DNA of 64,000 nucleotides from Mrakia gelida. Lineage: Eukaryota > Basidiomycota > Tremellomycetes > Cystofilobasidiales > Mrakiaceae. How positions within the stretch are numbered: position 1 is the stretch's first letter; each line of letters opens with the position of its first letter. The translations under genes were made by a program, and so were the position numbers. The notes beneath the pieces are model-generated. The model made no database searches. It was not told the origin of the DNA and saw nothing but the letters and a program-made list of their open reading frames with translations. The stretch is from NCBI GenBank assembly GCA_024345305.1, contig BRON01000024.1, positions 59,989-123,988 on the forward strand, given 5' to 3'. This document shows positions 32,967 through 43,924 of the stretch, one piece after another.

Positions 32967-34289
32967 CTATCTCGCCCTGAAACGATGTCCCATCACCTCC
33001 ACCATACCACCAGCTCCCTCATCTGTCGTCTCTTCCATCGTCTCATCCGCCTCCCGAGGAACCCACTTGTACGTCCAAAACCGCGACAGGTCCTTCTTCT
33101 CTCTCCCCACCCGCTTCATCACCCCCGCCGCCCTTGGTACAGCCCGAACCACCGCTCTACTCAGCACCTCCTCCTCCTCCTTCTCCCCCTCGTTCTCCTC
33201 CTCGTCCGCATCCATAGACGAGTCGGAAGAGCTTTCCTCAAGAACAGCTCTGGCCTTCCTCCCTCCTCCCCTGACTCCTCCCCTCACCCTCCCTCCCATC
33301 CTGCCAGCTCTGAGACTCATCTCCTTCCCAAAAGATAGCTCCCCTCGACCCTTCCCACCCTTCTTCCCAACTCCACCTCCTACAACTCCTTTCCTCGCCT
33401 CTTTCTTGATCAACGCAGCCGTCCGGAGCGTCCCCTGGAGGATCGCGCTCTCTGGGTGAAGACCACTCCTCCGTGCTCAGGATTCTTCAGGATGATCCTG
33501 TCCCCGACCTCGGCTTCCGAACTCCCGTTCTCCTGATCGGGCTGCTTCTTCTGAACGGCCGAGTGAGCGATCTGGACCTCGTCGCGCTCGACCTGATCGC
33601 GTAGAACGGCGACGAGGGCGTTGGAAGTCGTGAGGTCGTCGTCGGGTTGAACGTTCTCCCTCTGCTCAAACGCTTTACTGATTGCGAAGATTTGGGTTTG
33701 GCGACGGTTGGGAGTGAGAGGGAGTTGGCTAGCGGAGGTGTTGAGAAGATGGGAGGAGGAAGGAGGGTAGAGGGAGGAGAAACGGGTAGAGAGAGAATCG
33801 AGTCGACGTCGCTCCTCGGCGTCGAGATACTCCTTGACGAAGGGGATCGCTGAGGAATCGATGGGCGAGGTCCCCGCCTTCATGAAGCGTGTGATGATGG
33901 TCGTGGGTTTGATGCAGTCTTTCCGACCCGCGGCGAGGATCCTGGGAGGGAGGAAAGACGAAGAGGTGAGCAAGTCGAAGGGAGGTCAAAGACGGGAAAG
34001 GACGAGCTCACCCTGTGAACGCCTTCTTGTTAACTCTCCCTCCTCCATCGACATGAGCAATTAGGTGAACCGTGTCGAAGTGGGCGGTGGGGGAGAAGAC
34101 GGCGACGTCGAGAGCGGAGAGGAAGTCCGATCTGTGGGAGGGGTAGTTGGCGATGGTGATTCCATGGTTGAAGGCGTAGGAGATGACGAGGGGTGCGAGG
34201 TGAGGGGTGGCTCCATCGAAGTAGGGAACACGCTCCTCCGTTGGAAACCTTTGGTCTGTAAGGAGGCGAAGAGAGTATGGATTCAGCAT
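32967..34289 (-). pseudogene. Pogo/Fot1-type DDE transposase, C-terminal remnant
   Basis: Minus-strand exon 34012-34289 reads PYFDGATPHLAPLVISYAF (the second catalytic Asp region, compare LDGHGSH in Fot1/pogo), then NYPSHRSDFLSALDVAVFSP (the third acidic position in the usual LLQPLDV motif) and GGRVNKKAFTG. A 70-bp intron joins 33941 and onward: ILAAGRKDCIKPTTIITRF, then PIDSSAIPF. A single-base deletion near 33455-33465 changes frame, after which PESAILQGTLRTAALIKKEA and an acidic/basic tail continue to a stop at 32967. The helix-turn-helix N-terminus and first catalytic Asp are absent; upstream sequence is an unrelated gene duplicate. A dead Tc1/mariner-superfamily (DDE_1) copy. Confidence 0.75.
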
Positions 34290-34389
34290 TGAGCTCCTTG
34301 AAAGAGCTGGAAGTAAGGCTGAAGGAAGAGAAACGGCAACGAAGGGGGGGAAGGAAGAAGGAAGCTCATCTCGTGAGCTCCTCGAAGTT

Positions 34390-34497
34390 CCTCCTCTGCT
34401 TGTTCGACTCCGCCACTTTTTTTAGAGCTACGACATGGGCCCTTCGTGTAAAAGGACTGAGTAAAAAGGTGAAACAAATGGATAAAGGAAAAGACAG
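34390..34497 (-). repeat. Dispersed repeat, inverted copy of 4688-4790
   Basis: Reverse complement starts ctgtcttttcc and carries gggcccatgtcg, followed as in the other copy by a short A-rich run and a gcagaggag block. Confidence 0.6.
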
Positions 34498-34586
34498 TTG
34501 CGTTTCTCGAGTACGACGTGTCTGACCCGCAAGAGAGATGGGATCAATAAGAGTACGTAGCCACTAGTGCAAATAGTGCCTTCCTT

Positions 34587-35000
34587 CTACTCCAGTGATT
34601 CCTCAGCCTCGAACTTCCAACAATCCACCCTTCCTAAAAACACCCTCCTTCCAACAACTTTTCCGCTGATTAGCCACCCTAGCGTTCCTTTCTCCTCCGC
34701 CCAACACATGATCTTTACAACCTGTACTCGAATCAACCCTGAGCTAATCAAGTAACTCCGTATCTCCCTCGCAGTCTCCTTCGGGAGCGAGCTCAATGTC
34801 CCTCTGCTTTCCTCGTCGCGTCGAATGGGTCCTCCCAGGCAAAGCATCGCTCGAAAGCTTCCAACCAGTCTCGACGCCGTGCTATGAGCGAGCTTCCTCC
34901 TAGCTCGGTTTTCGGAAAGACAGTGGTAAGTGGACCCGGGAGGTAGCTGAGAGGAGTTGGACTAGCGAGTGCGGCGCTTGAGCCAAAGCATTGGGAGCAT
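34587..35000 (-). pseudogene. Leucine-rich hypothetical protein fragment, copy 2
   Basis: The reverse complement of this region matches 4470-4680: TPLSYL, RARRK-like region, SFRAMLCLGGPIRRDEESRG and SSLPKET. Unlike copy 1 it continues with AREIRSYLISSGLIRVQVV and ends SLE with a stop at 34587. The part upstream of residue NTPL is missing, and two frames must be combined around 34900, so it is also broken. It shares the following repeat with copy 1, so the two loci are one inverted duplication. Confidence 0.55.
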
Positions 35001-35033
35001 TCCATCGTCTGTTCGCTTTGTAGCGAGAATGAG

Positions 35034-35300
35034 AAACGACAGCCTGTCGCCGCTTCCCTGCTGTTCTGCCTCTTCACTCAGTAGTTTCTTCACAAAAGGT
35101 CACAAGCGACTGCTCTTGACGCGAAGCGAGTTCAATTCGAAGGTACAAAAAAGAGCAAGAGGGCAAAGGAATGAAAGCGACGCGACCAAGATAACTCAGG
35201 TCCTTATCGAGAAATCAGGACGAGGTATGATTTAAGGGTATTCAAGATAGCTGTTGAAAGGCAGAAATTGCGGCGAGCGCATTTCAGGGAGGCAAAGCCA
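35034..35300 (+). repeat. Dispersed repeat, second copy of 6880-7180
   Basis: Starts with a half-degraded palindrome (AAACGACAG-C-CTGTCG, site 5, 35034-35049) and continues as described for 6880-7180. Confidence 0.6.
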
Positions 35301-36639
35301 TCAAAGGGTAGTGAGACGTTCGCTCTTCATCGCCTTCGGACCGCGAATCATATCCCTCCTCTTCTACCGACTGTACCGTTAGTATCACCAATATGAACCT
35401 CTAAAGTAGCTCTGAAGGCTAATCGTCCTCTTCGCCAACAGTCGCTTGCAGAGTAGAGTTCCTCACCCGCGTCCCACCCCGCCGCCCGTCCCAAACTTCT
35501 TTTCGTCTACCAATTTGGTCCTCCTCCGAGTCCCAACAACTCTTGGAAGGAGAGCATATCCGTACAAAGCCTTTCCCCATAGGGTAAAAGTCGCGTGGTC
35601 GGACGTTCAGACTTCGTGAACTGACTTTCCCGTGCGCACCTCTCCTCCCTCCTACCTCGTCAGTGTCTCGCCTCTGTTCGAACGCTCAGCGGCTCCTCCG
35701 ACGCTCCAGATTCAACACACGTCACCCGCACCGATTTTATCCGATTCAGATGGTCCGCTCCTTGCCTACCTCGGCCAAAGTCTTGTCCCCCCTTACGCTG
35801 ACTCCCTTCTTGTCCCATCTTCCAGACTTCCGAGTCGTCCTACGCGAGCGATCAGGTTAGAGATGAGGTTAACCTGTAATCGCACTCCGCCACCCGTCAC
35901 CGAATCCTCCTCGCTCGCTCTCAACGGATCTCTTGTACTTCGTCGCTCTGTGGGCACGCCAGGTCGTTCGAAATTACACAGCTGATCAAACAGGCGAGTC
36001 GCTCGGCTCCACCTTCGTCTCTTGATCCCCCTCTCAGCCAGAATGTCTTCCAACGTCTTCAAGCTCAGAGTATGGCCGCAGTTTTCCCGGAGCCCTCTGC
36101 TAGCTTGCCAGCGGTGCCTTGTGCGTCTTCAACTGCCGCCATGACAGTGGCAGCCCCATGACAGCCAACTCTCGCGTACTGCGCTTTCAGTTCAGATCCT
36201 TCGACTTTTCGACTTAGGCCGTTCCCCTCGACGTCCAGCCCTTCCCCGTTATTTCTTCCTATGTTCGTACCATCCGCCTGAAAAACTTTCCAGACCCCTG
36301 CTGATTTTTACTGCACCGGGTCGACAGTTATCGCCTCAGCCAGCCGCTGTCAATGTCTTCGTGCCCTCCACCTCCGAGGCAGCACCTCATGTTTCGCAGT
36401 CCGACCTGGTCAGTGTGCTTTCTTCTTTTCCTGCCTCCATCCGCCTCTGAACCCAAATCGTTCGTTTGTATTCGTCAGAGTACCCAGCCAACGCACGTCT
36501 CATCGTCTTACCGTTCTCCATCCCCCTCTCCCTCCTCAACAATCTACCCGACCTCCGCTGAACCTCAACACCACAGATCACCCAGTGGTTTCTCCACCGC
36601 CTTTCTTCCCGCAAGCGAGTTTGCCGTTAGCCCCATGGA
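35301..36639. other. Unassigned
   Basis: C/T-rich plus strand with several possible short exons (for example 35650-35860) but nothing recognisable and no consistent frame. Confidence 0.3.
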
Positions 36640-37342
36640 AGTCGATGTGGTAGCGTCCCTCCCAATCTCTATATGCCCTTTTATAACAAAGGATAACACA
36701 TACGCAAAGGCCATCCAGCCACTAGATCACAAACTTGATATTTTCCTTAATTCCATCGTTTTCAGCTCGTCCCTTCCCTTCACCCCGAAACCCTTCGCCA
36801 CTCTCAGCTTCCTTTCGACGGTTCCGAGTCCCTTCAAACCTCTTCTCTTCTTCAACAAACATCCCACTCTACGTTTACATTTGCATTCACCTCGATTGCC
36901 GCTTCGTCGTCGCCAAGCCCCTCTACCACATTACCAACTTCCACAAGGAGCTCAAAAGGGCACTCGGTTCCACCTTCCAGTCGCTCGTCCCCTCCCGCGA
37001 CCCTGCCACCGTCTTGCCACCGGTCCTCTCGGACTTTCATCACTCCCAAGCTGTCCATCAGATGAGCTTCCTCCCCCTTCACCACGGGCGGATCTGACTC
37101 CACTGCAACTTCGCCTTCCTCCACGTCCGCACGGCGAAGTCTCGCGTCTTCCTCATCCATCTTCGAACCCACCACCCCGAGCTCCGCGGCGACATCGAAC
37201 AGTATCACACCCGATTTGACAGTCCTTTGCAGATTCACCTCAACCCTAGGGCCACTCGCCGACTTCGATCGGGACCTCATCTACGCCATTTAAGACGGAA
37301 CGAGACCCACCAAGCAGACAAGGCGCTCGGCACCTGGTAATT
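36640..37342 (+). pseudogene. Hypothetical protein with in-frame TGA
   Basis: Plus-strand codons are strongly host-like (CTC, GTC, TTC, AAG, ACC) through RFVVAKPLYHITNFHKELKR, LPPVLSDFHHSQAVHQMSF and LPLHHGRI. A TGA at 37095-37097 then interrupts, after which the same frame continues with FAFLHVRTAKSRVFLIHLRT, HHPELRGDIEQYHTRFDSPL and LNPRATRRL to a TAA near 37342. An upstream frame (MEVDVVASLPISICPFITKD) from 36636 may be an earlier exon. Either the TGA sits in a short intron that I could not place, or the gene is dead. Family not recognised. Confidence 0.4.
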
Positions 37343-37601
37343 AACCTTTCTTTTAGACGAGCTATTTGAGAGATGAAGCACGCGGCGTCCTCGCGTCGCT
37401 CTCTTCAATAGAACACCCGAGAGACGAGCAAGGAGGTGAGTCGAAGCAGGGAGGAACTCGTCGATGAGTTGTTCTTCGCGTAGGACTCCCGATCGTCCTC
37501 CGTTGAAAGTGCGACTGACAGCTGGTGCAGAGATTGAAGGGCTGAGTCGCAAAAAGTTCAAAGAAGATTAGAATTTCCAACTAATCTTCAGATCACTCTC
37601 C

Positions 37602-37878
37602 TTTTAGAAGGTGGGTGTAGCTCGCTGCAGAAAGATGCTCGACAGTACAAGTGATATATAGATTGATAGTGCTTAGAGTCACAAAAGCTAGACTCACCTG
37701 CAGAAAGATGCTCGTCAGTACAAGTGAAAAGCAACACTCTGCGAGGTTCGCGAGCTTATATACCCATGGGTCAGTTTCGTGGAAACCTACTAGAAATTAC
37801 TACGGACTCTTCTAAGATGCAACCAGATAGAAGCCTACATAAAACAGAGAAAGAGAGATAAATGATGCTCTAGAAACA
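37602..37878 (-). repeat. LTR family 2, with internal duplication
   Basis: Minus strand runs from TGTTTCTAGAGC to CCTTCTAAAA. Compared with 57995-58198 it carries an extra roughly 70 bp: the block cacttgtactg...tctttctgcag occurs twice (37633-37656 and 37695-37725). A TATATAAG box is near 37757-37764. It abuts the 3' end of membrane-protein copy 2. Confidence 0.75.
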
Positions 37879-38894
37879 AGTCGACGCGACTGCCCTCTCG
37901 CGTCCTTTTCAACATCTTCCTCCTCCTCCTCTTCCTCCGCCTGCTTTACCCGCCTCAACTTATAAGCCTGCCACACCAGCACTCCCCTCATCAACTCTAT
38001 CAGATTCGTGAATTTCCATGGATCCATCAACTCCCACCTCCCCCACTTCGACGAGAGCACGATCGGAAGCGACGCGAGGACCTCTGATCCGATGTCGAGG
38101 AACGCAACGACTTTGTAGCTTCCTCCGAAGGTTCATGAGCGATGGTTGAGAACAGCTTGAGCAAGGAAGACGAAGAAGCGAGAGGTGTGGTGGTTTGGTG
38201 TGATGAAGCGGATGAGGGAGGCGTAGGTGATCGAGTGGTGGGGGAGGGAGAGATGTCCGGGCGTGAGGGAGGTGTTGAAGGGAGGAGCGGCTGAGATGAG
38301 ATCGGGGAGGGAGGGGAGGTAGAGGAAGGTCAGGTAAGCGAGAACGATGGTCTGTTGTGGGATGAGGGGTGAAAGAAGGGAACGGTCAGAATTATAAGTA
38401 GAGAAGTGACGCGTCGAGAAAGAAGGACGACTTACGAGAGCTCGTGGACTCCAACCGAACTGCCAATTTAGCCTCGAGCTTGCTCGCTCGGCATGCGTCT
38501 CTCTCCTCCTCGTCACTCCTACAAGTATCCAACTCCCCACCTCTACTCCAACTTTGCTGCTAGATTCCAGACGAGCGAAGCCGCAAAGAGAACGAAGGCG
38601 GCCATCCCGTAATCTTGAAGGTCGCCTTTTCGGAACCCGACGAGGGTGATGAAGAAGAGGACGACGCGAACGAGGGTATGGATGACGTAGGCGGAGATCG
38701 ATATTCCAGTCGTGTAGGAGCGAGTGAACCAGGAAGTTGGAGAGATGTTGGAGGAGGAATCGGAGGATGGGTCGAGAGGTGGGATCAAAGGGATGTCCTA
38801 AGACAGCGTCTGAGTAGAGGAGGACCAAGATGGGGATGGAATGAGCCGGGGAAATCTTGTCCGTCGTCGAGATACTTTGAAGCCTGTTGGCCAA
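37879..38894 (-). pseudogene. Multi-pass membrane protein, copy 2 (nonsense)
   Basis: Paralogue of 2592-3086. Minus-strand exons include SWFTRSYTTGISISAYVIHT, VVLFFITLVGFRKGD, AAFVLFAASLVWNLAAKLE, then after introns FGWSPRAL, TIVLAYLTFLYLPSLPDLIS, FFVFLAQAVLNHRS and, after an in-frame TGA (near 38136-38138), TFGGSYKVVAFLDIG, SSKWGRWELMDP and a Glu-rich tail. Copy 1 has Lys (AAG) where this copy has TGA. Hydrophobicity suggests at least five membrane spans. The coding frame runs straight into an LTR at 37878, so the natural stop is lost. One intron (38354-38436) carries GACGCGTC. Function unknown. Confidence 0.65.
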
Positions 38895-39499
38895 GTCAAA
38901 GAGGAAACCAGGTGTCGAAGGAAACGAACTAACCAGATTGAGGTTCAGCGGAGAAGTGGTCGCAAAACTGAGGTGCCAGTCTAGCGAGAAATCGAGAAGG
39001 ATACCCTCAGCTGTTGAAAAAGAGTCGAGGAACGACGAGCTAACTCAACCTGCACCCATCCTCAGCCCTCCGATGTCCCCCTCGATCGGTTCCGGAATGT
39101 CATCCTCATTCCGTTCCCAGCGTAAAGACGCAAATGGCTGTGTGGCTCGGGAAAGCTCCGAGAGCTAGCTCGAGAACGGCTCTCTCTGATCGAAGCAGAA
39201 TAGAAAGGTGGCGCGGAGAGGTCGTGCGATAAAGGAGAGTGTTGTAGGAGTAAAGAGAAAGTGCACGAAAAGGAAGAGAACAGATAAAACGGGTGAGAAG
39301 AGGCGATGTGCGAAGAGGATGAAAAGGTGAGTGGTAGATAGTGAGAGGGAAAGGCAAGTGCCGTTGAGGGGAGATAACAAATGAAATAGATGAAAGGAAG
39401 TGAAACGCAAACAGGATGAAAAAAGCTGAGACGTCATCTACTCCTTGACCTCAGCGTCCTCGAGTTCTTAAAAGCAGTTGTTCCCCTCTGGTCAAGTCA
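38895..39499. other. No recognisable gene
   Basis: Short frames on both strands (for example 39106-39437 minus) lack conserved content. Confidence 0.3.
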
Positions 39500-39726
39500 T
39501 CACAGCTCTGGCGACGGCGAGAGAGTGGCACGAAGTCTGTTGAATAATTTTCAGACCAAGGGCTGTCTGTACGTGCTCACCTTCTCTGCTGGGCTCGTAA
39601 GGCTGACTCCTCGGCCCTGAGTTGTAGCTCTAGTGTCTTCAGGTCTGCAGCGAGGTCTTGAAGGTCAGCCCTCTTTTTGGCAAGCACTTGCTCTGAACGC
39701 TTCGAAGAATCCAAATCGACTTCCAT
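39500..39726 (-). CDS. Small coiled-coil protein, 60 residues
   Basis: Exon 1 (39581-39726) starts MEVDLDSSKRSEQVLAKKRA and continues with heptad-like DLQDLAADLKTLELQLRAEE. A 44-bp intron (gtgagc...CAACAG) joins exon 2 (39500-39536), giving a C-terminus ending LSPSPEL and TGA; 146 + 37 nt make 61 codons including stop. Most of the protein should form one coiled coil, as in small subunits of multi-protein complexes, but I cannot name a family. It would escape ORF-length cut-offs because each exon is short. Alternatively it is the N-terminal part of a longer gene with another splice. Confidence 0.5.
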
Positions 39727-39769
39727 CGAAAAAGAGAGCTCGAGGTGAGTTCGCTTTCCCTTCTATCCC

Positions 39770-40225
39770 GTACTTTCGAGGCTGTAAACTGAGCTCTTAC
39801 TTGGTACGGGTGGACTCTTCCAGTAGAAACCCCTGTAGGTTTCAAATCGGTCGAGCGGCGGGGCAGCGATTCTGGCGGTGGAGGATGAACTCCCTCCCTT
39901 CCTCCTGCCTTCCCTCCCAGCTCGACTCCCCTTCCTCTCCCTCTCCTCTCCCAACACCTCAATTGTTCCCATCCTTCGTCTTTCCCACGGCCCGAACTGT
40001 CCCTTTCCCAACCAATTCCTCCTTTATACCCGAAGACTGGTCGTCTTTCCACGTCCTTTCGTTCGCCCCTCCCCTCGAGCTCAACAAGAAGGCTCTTCCT
40101 TCGTCCGGCATCCCCAACTGCCATCAAGTCCAGCCCAACAGCAAGGAGGACCAGGCCAGGCTCGACAGAGGTGTGTTGTATGCTATCCTCCTTGAATTTT
40201 GCAACTCGCGCGTCGAGAAAAGGTA
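39770..40225 (+). CDS. Hypothetical protein, partial exon
   Basis: Plus-strand frame with host-type codons reads FPTNSSFIPEDWSSFHVLSF, LELNKKALPSSGIP and DQARLDRGVLYAILLEF, and ends NSRVEKR-stop (or a gtagtt donor). It lies divergent to the small coiled-coil gene. No domain recognised and the 5' exons are uncertain. Confidence 0.3.
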
Positions 40226-40489
40226 GTTCTCGGCGCTGGTCTCGATTTAGATACAGACTCCAGGGAAGACGTCGAGCTCCAGCTTCTCTCGACGCTGCCT
40301 CACCCTCTCCCTCTTCTTCTCGCTCTCCCTCCACCTCGACTTCGAGCCAGTACCGACACTGATTCCTCCCTCCTGCTCATCTCCTTTGCCCTTGGCTTTT
40401 TATGCCGTAGTAATTATAGATCCACCGACCTTCCTGGCCAACATCCTACCTGATGAGGGATGAGAAGAAGTCAGCTCGACGCGACGTCT

Positions 40490-40595
40490 GTTGGAAAGTG
40501 GCGACTCGCAAAGAGGGGCACTGACACGGGGATCAAATGGGACGCGTTACTAAGCTACTACGTGATACCTCTCTGCGAGTCGCCACCTTCCGACA
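40490..40595. repeat. Fold-back of two LTR 5' ends
   Basis: Plus-strand LTR start TGTTGGAAAGTGGCGACTCG (40490-40517) is joined head to head to a minus-strand LTR 5' portion (40595 down to about 40518, cgtgtcag subfamily), so the segment can form a 28-bp hairpin stem. The minus LTR is the truncated 3' LTR of the Copia fragment that follows. Confidence 0.75.
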
Positions 40596-41180
40596 CTCCC
40601 ACTCGACGAGTTGAGAGTCCATTCCTTCATTTCCGCTTCTACGGATTTCCATCCAAGTCTCCGCTGGTCTTTTGATCCACGCGCCAGGTCTGCTCCAGGA
40701 TGTTGAGCGATTTCTTGAACCGTTCGAGTTTTTCGACTCCGAGAGCTTTGGTGAGGTTGTCTGCCTGCATGCCTCCGTGGGCAGTCGAGCTTGATGAATC
40801 CACTCTGCTAGCCCTCGTCCAATCTGTACGCGACGTCGATGTGCTTGGTCTTTTCCGAATGAGTACCGGTCTTGGTTGTTTCCACGGCGCCTTGATTGTC
40901 GACGTTTGCTGGGATCGATCCGATGTCGTATCCGAGTTTAGCGAGGATCTTGGCGACTCATCTAAGGCTCCGGCATCCTGCAGAGAGAGCGATGCGATGC
41001 ACTCTGCTTCAAGAGAAGAGAGACTGATTGCCTTTTGGCGTCGACTTGCCCAGATGACTGTGGATCCAAATACCTTGACGACGAATCCTGTTGTTGACCG
41101 TCTTGATTCCGTGTCTCCGGCGTAGTCAGAGTCAGTCCATAGTTCTGCGATTAGAGCGTCCGAGTGTGGTGGGGGCGTAG
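40596..41180 (-). pseudogene. Copia pol 3' fragment (RNase H), element C
   Basis: Directly behind the minus-strand LTR 5' end comes the purine tract and pol 3' end of the element A/B family, reading back to AELWTDSDYAGD near 41140. The RNase H frame is broken after SSLEAECIA, and residues up to the C-terminus are recovered in another frame (ALGVEKLERFKKSLNI). The rest of the element is missing; a palindrome-bearing repeat abuts it at 41196. Confidence 0.85.
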
Positions 41181-41195
41181 TTGGCTGAGAAGAGG

Positions 41196-41333
41196 AAAAG
41201 ACAGCCTGTCGTTTTTTATTGATGCTGTGTGTCTTCTCGAGGCCCAAGGGGGAGAAACCTTTTTTGTATCAGATCTACTCACAAGTTCACTAATGATCAT
41301 CCGACTCCTGGACTCTACATGAACAGTGTAAAC
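41196..41333 (+). repeat. Palindrome-bearing repeat, copy 1 (site 6)
   Basis: Starts with AAAAGACAG-C-CTGTCGTTT (41196-41214). It continues tgatgctgtgt, ctcgaggcccaag, ccttttttgtatc, aagttcactaatgatca and gaacagtgtaaac, then stops. It matches the reverse complement of 52352-52504, where a second palindrome follows the same end. About 24 bp on the left flank (ggggcgtagttggctgagaag) are also shared with copy 2. Confidence 0.8.
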
Positions 41334-42321
41334 AGGAGGAGGACCCGTCCATGATGACGTTCGCTACGTCGAAGGAAACTTGCTCTTCGAGAAATCGAAC
41401 CTGGGAGTCGCGGAGTCGGCTACCGAGGTCGCAGCAGCTCGTCGCGTCTTGCACGAGTGGGTCAGCAGCGACGCCTCCTTCCTCCCCTCCGCCGACATCC
41501 CCCCCTCTCGTTCGAGATCTACTATCATCTTCTCCCACCGGTCAGCCTATCCTCCAGCTCCTCAACGAGTTCCTTGTCCTTCCCAACGGTCGACTCAAGA
41601 AGGAGTACAGGTCGCTGCTCAAGATGGATCGTTCTTTCTTCCTTCCCCCCTCTTCCCTTTCACTGGACTCTCAGACTGACAAGCTCGCTTCCTTTTCTTC
41701 ATTAACTACAACAGAACCATTTCTTCCAACTCGTTCCTCCCTCCTCCTTCCCCTACCTCCTCAAACTCATCCAACGCAAACGCTTCCAACTCAACGACGA
41801 CGTCGACCTGACCGGGAAACTCCCCATCCTTGTCTGCCTGCACGACACCCTCCTCGACTCCCCTTTCTCGGACGCTGTTCTCTCCTCTCAACCTTCATTT
41901 ATTCCTATTCTCTTCTCTCGTCTCTCTGCATTGATGAAGTGTCGCTTCGTGGTGGATCAGTTCCACGCTCCCGGCCACTCGACATGCTCGCTAGCCTCTG
42001 CGTTGGCCGAAGCGATGCTTCACCTTCCAGAGCTCAACGGGCTCAACGAGAGTGCTGCCGAGCGTGGAAACTTGGGAGTAGCGAGGATCCGAAAGACGCT
42101 CAGCGACATGAACGAGGAGCATGCGATTCTCTACACAAAGGTTCGTTTCTTTCTTTTCTTCCCTTCTTCCTTCTTCTTCCCTTCCATCTCTCTTCCTCGC
42201 TTCTTCGCTGACACTCTTTTCTTCCCTCCCCTCTGCCTTCTAGGTCTACATCGACCTTCAGAACCGACGCTGGATTCTCAGGAGGGAGGCGAAGGGCGAG
42301 AGGTACCGATCCGTCGTTTGA
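41334..42321 (+). pseudogene. KDZ/CxC-type transposase remnant, copy 1
   Basis: Resembles fungal KDZ (Kyakuja-Dileera-Zisupton) transposases and their cysteine-cluster relatives. Visible pieces: DVRYVEGNLLFEKSNLGV, RRVLHEWVSSDASFL, a one-base shift in a run of seven C near 41500, LLNEFLVLPNGRLKKEYRSL, then KCRFVVDQFHAPGHSTC, NESAAERGNLGVARIRKTLS, EEHAILYTKVYIDLQNRRW and TGA at 42319-42321. The ...DxFHxxGH... followed by N-x-SAAE and a helical ILYT block is the C-terminal order expected in this group. The Cys-rich start and the central segment present in copy 2 are missing. Not functional. Confidence 0.6.
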
Positions 42322-43924
42322 GGTGGTCACGTCGCGTCGGTGGGATATATCTGGTTCCTCCTTTCAGTCTTCTTTCTTTAGAGTCTTAGATTTCGTTTCA
42401 TACTTTCCTTCGTGCGTATCTTTAGTGAGGACGAGTTTTTCTATACTTTCGCTCACCGTGAAGGTTCCTGTTCTTCAGCAAGGCAACGTGACCCAACAGA
42501 CTGTCTGATATCTTTTGTGGTGCCCAAGCGCGACGAAAAATTAACTGTCAAGTCACAAGTAAGTCAAGGAAGTCTACGCTTCGTCACGGAGGGATCTCTC
42601 GACTCCTTGCGCAAAAAAGAAGACAGATGACCGACGCGTTGACTTCCTTCTCGCTGTGGTTGACCCTTCTTTCCTTTTCTGGATACACCGACATTCTAGC
42701 CAGGCTCGGACACCGTGAGAGTGATGCTGTAGTTAGAGAGTCGCTACAATGGTAGAAGTTGAAAGGAGAGACCTGCTCGACCGTGTTGATGTCTCTTGTC
42801 AAAGTAAATCCTTCATTTGTTCTCGTGTGAAGATTTACTAATGATCTGGTTCAAACGAGGATTCTCCAAAAAATCCAACGCAAAGATCGGATCGATAGTA
42901 GTTAGCCAAATAGACTGAGCGAGTTTTAGATCATCCGTTCGAAGGGGAAAACGTTCACCTCACTTTCAGTCTCACAAACTCGCGCGAGATTCCCCTGCGA
43001 CGCGCGGAGCAGAGGGAAGAGTATTTCAATGCTTAATCTGCATCGCCTGCACTCTCAAAAATCACTCGGGGTACTTACATGGATTTGAGAGCCAACTGAA
43101 TTCCAAATCTTCACCGTTAAGCTCTACTACTCTTCTCAAATCAGCCACCGTTGCGTCTCGTTTCCTCTCATCCTTCCCTCCGTTTTCCTCCTCCTCCGTC
43201 GCCGATGACCAGAGGTCTAATTAGTCACTTAGTCAGATCGGGAGAACGGTCAGTATGTCTCTGTCTTGATGAATCTGGAATGTAGGGGAGTCGGCGGACA
43301 AGGCTGGATTTCAACCTTCGGTTGAGGCTGGAGTACGGAGGATCAAGCGAGAGGATGGATTCGGCCTCGGCCGCAGAGGAAGCAGTAGATGTTTGGAAAG
43401 AAAAAAAAAGCTGAACTTGCCCATAGTTTTGGATGAAGAGCGGAGGGAAGCGTCTATAGGTATGATGCAAAGCAAGATCAAAACGGAGAAAGGAGGACCG
43501 AACGCAAACTAACGAGAGATGCATACGAACGCGTGAAATGCGATCAAGAGATGCCGAAAGGATGAAGGAGAGCGCAGAGGCTCCGAAAAGGCATGATGCA
43601 AAAAAAAAAAAAACTGGAAGAGAAGAAAGAGGAAAGAGATGTTGACGTATCAGTTCTCCGAGCGAAATGGTCTCGCACGAAAGAGAGGAGAGCTCGCGCT
43701 CACTGGAGAAGATAGCGAGGTAGGTTCTTGATGATGAGAGTGGCGAAGAGGGGATAAGAAGTGAGCTTACGGCGACCGAAACCGAACGCAGCGAGAAAGG
43801 AGAAGACGTGCAGCTCGTGAGGCGAAGAGCTGAGGAGTTGGAACGAAGGAACGATAGAGAAGGAAAAGGGTGTGAGAAGGGTATTTCTTTCGATGAGCTT
43901 ACCTACCTCGTCTACTTCTTCCCT
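42322..43924. other. Unassigned
   Basis: Between the two transposase remnants; short frames, an A12 run near 43600, no recognised gene. Confidence 0.35.

Noticed and set aside
36852..37280. A 142-codon minus-strand frame rich in Glu and Val
   Set aside because: The plus strand of the same region has the strong C-ending codon bias of host genes; the minus frame is its mirror image.
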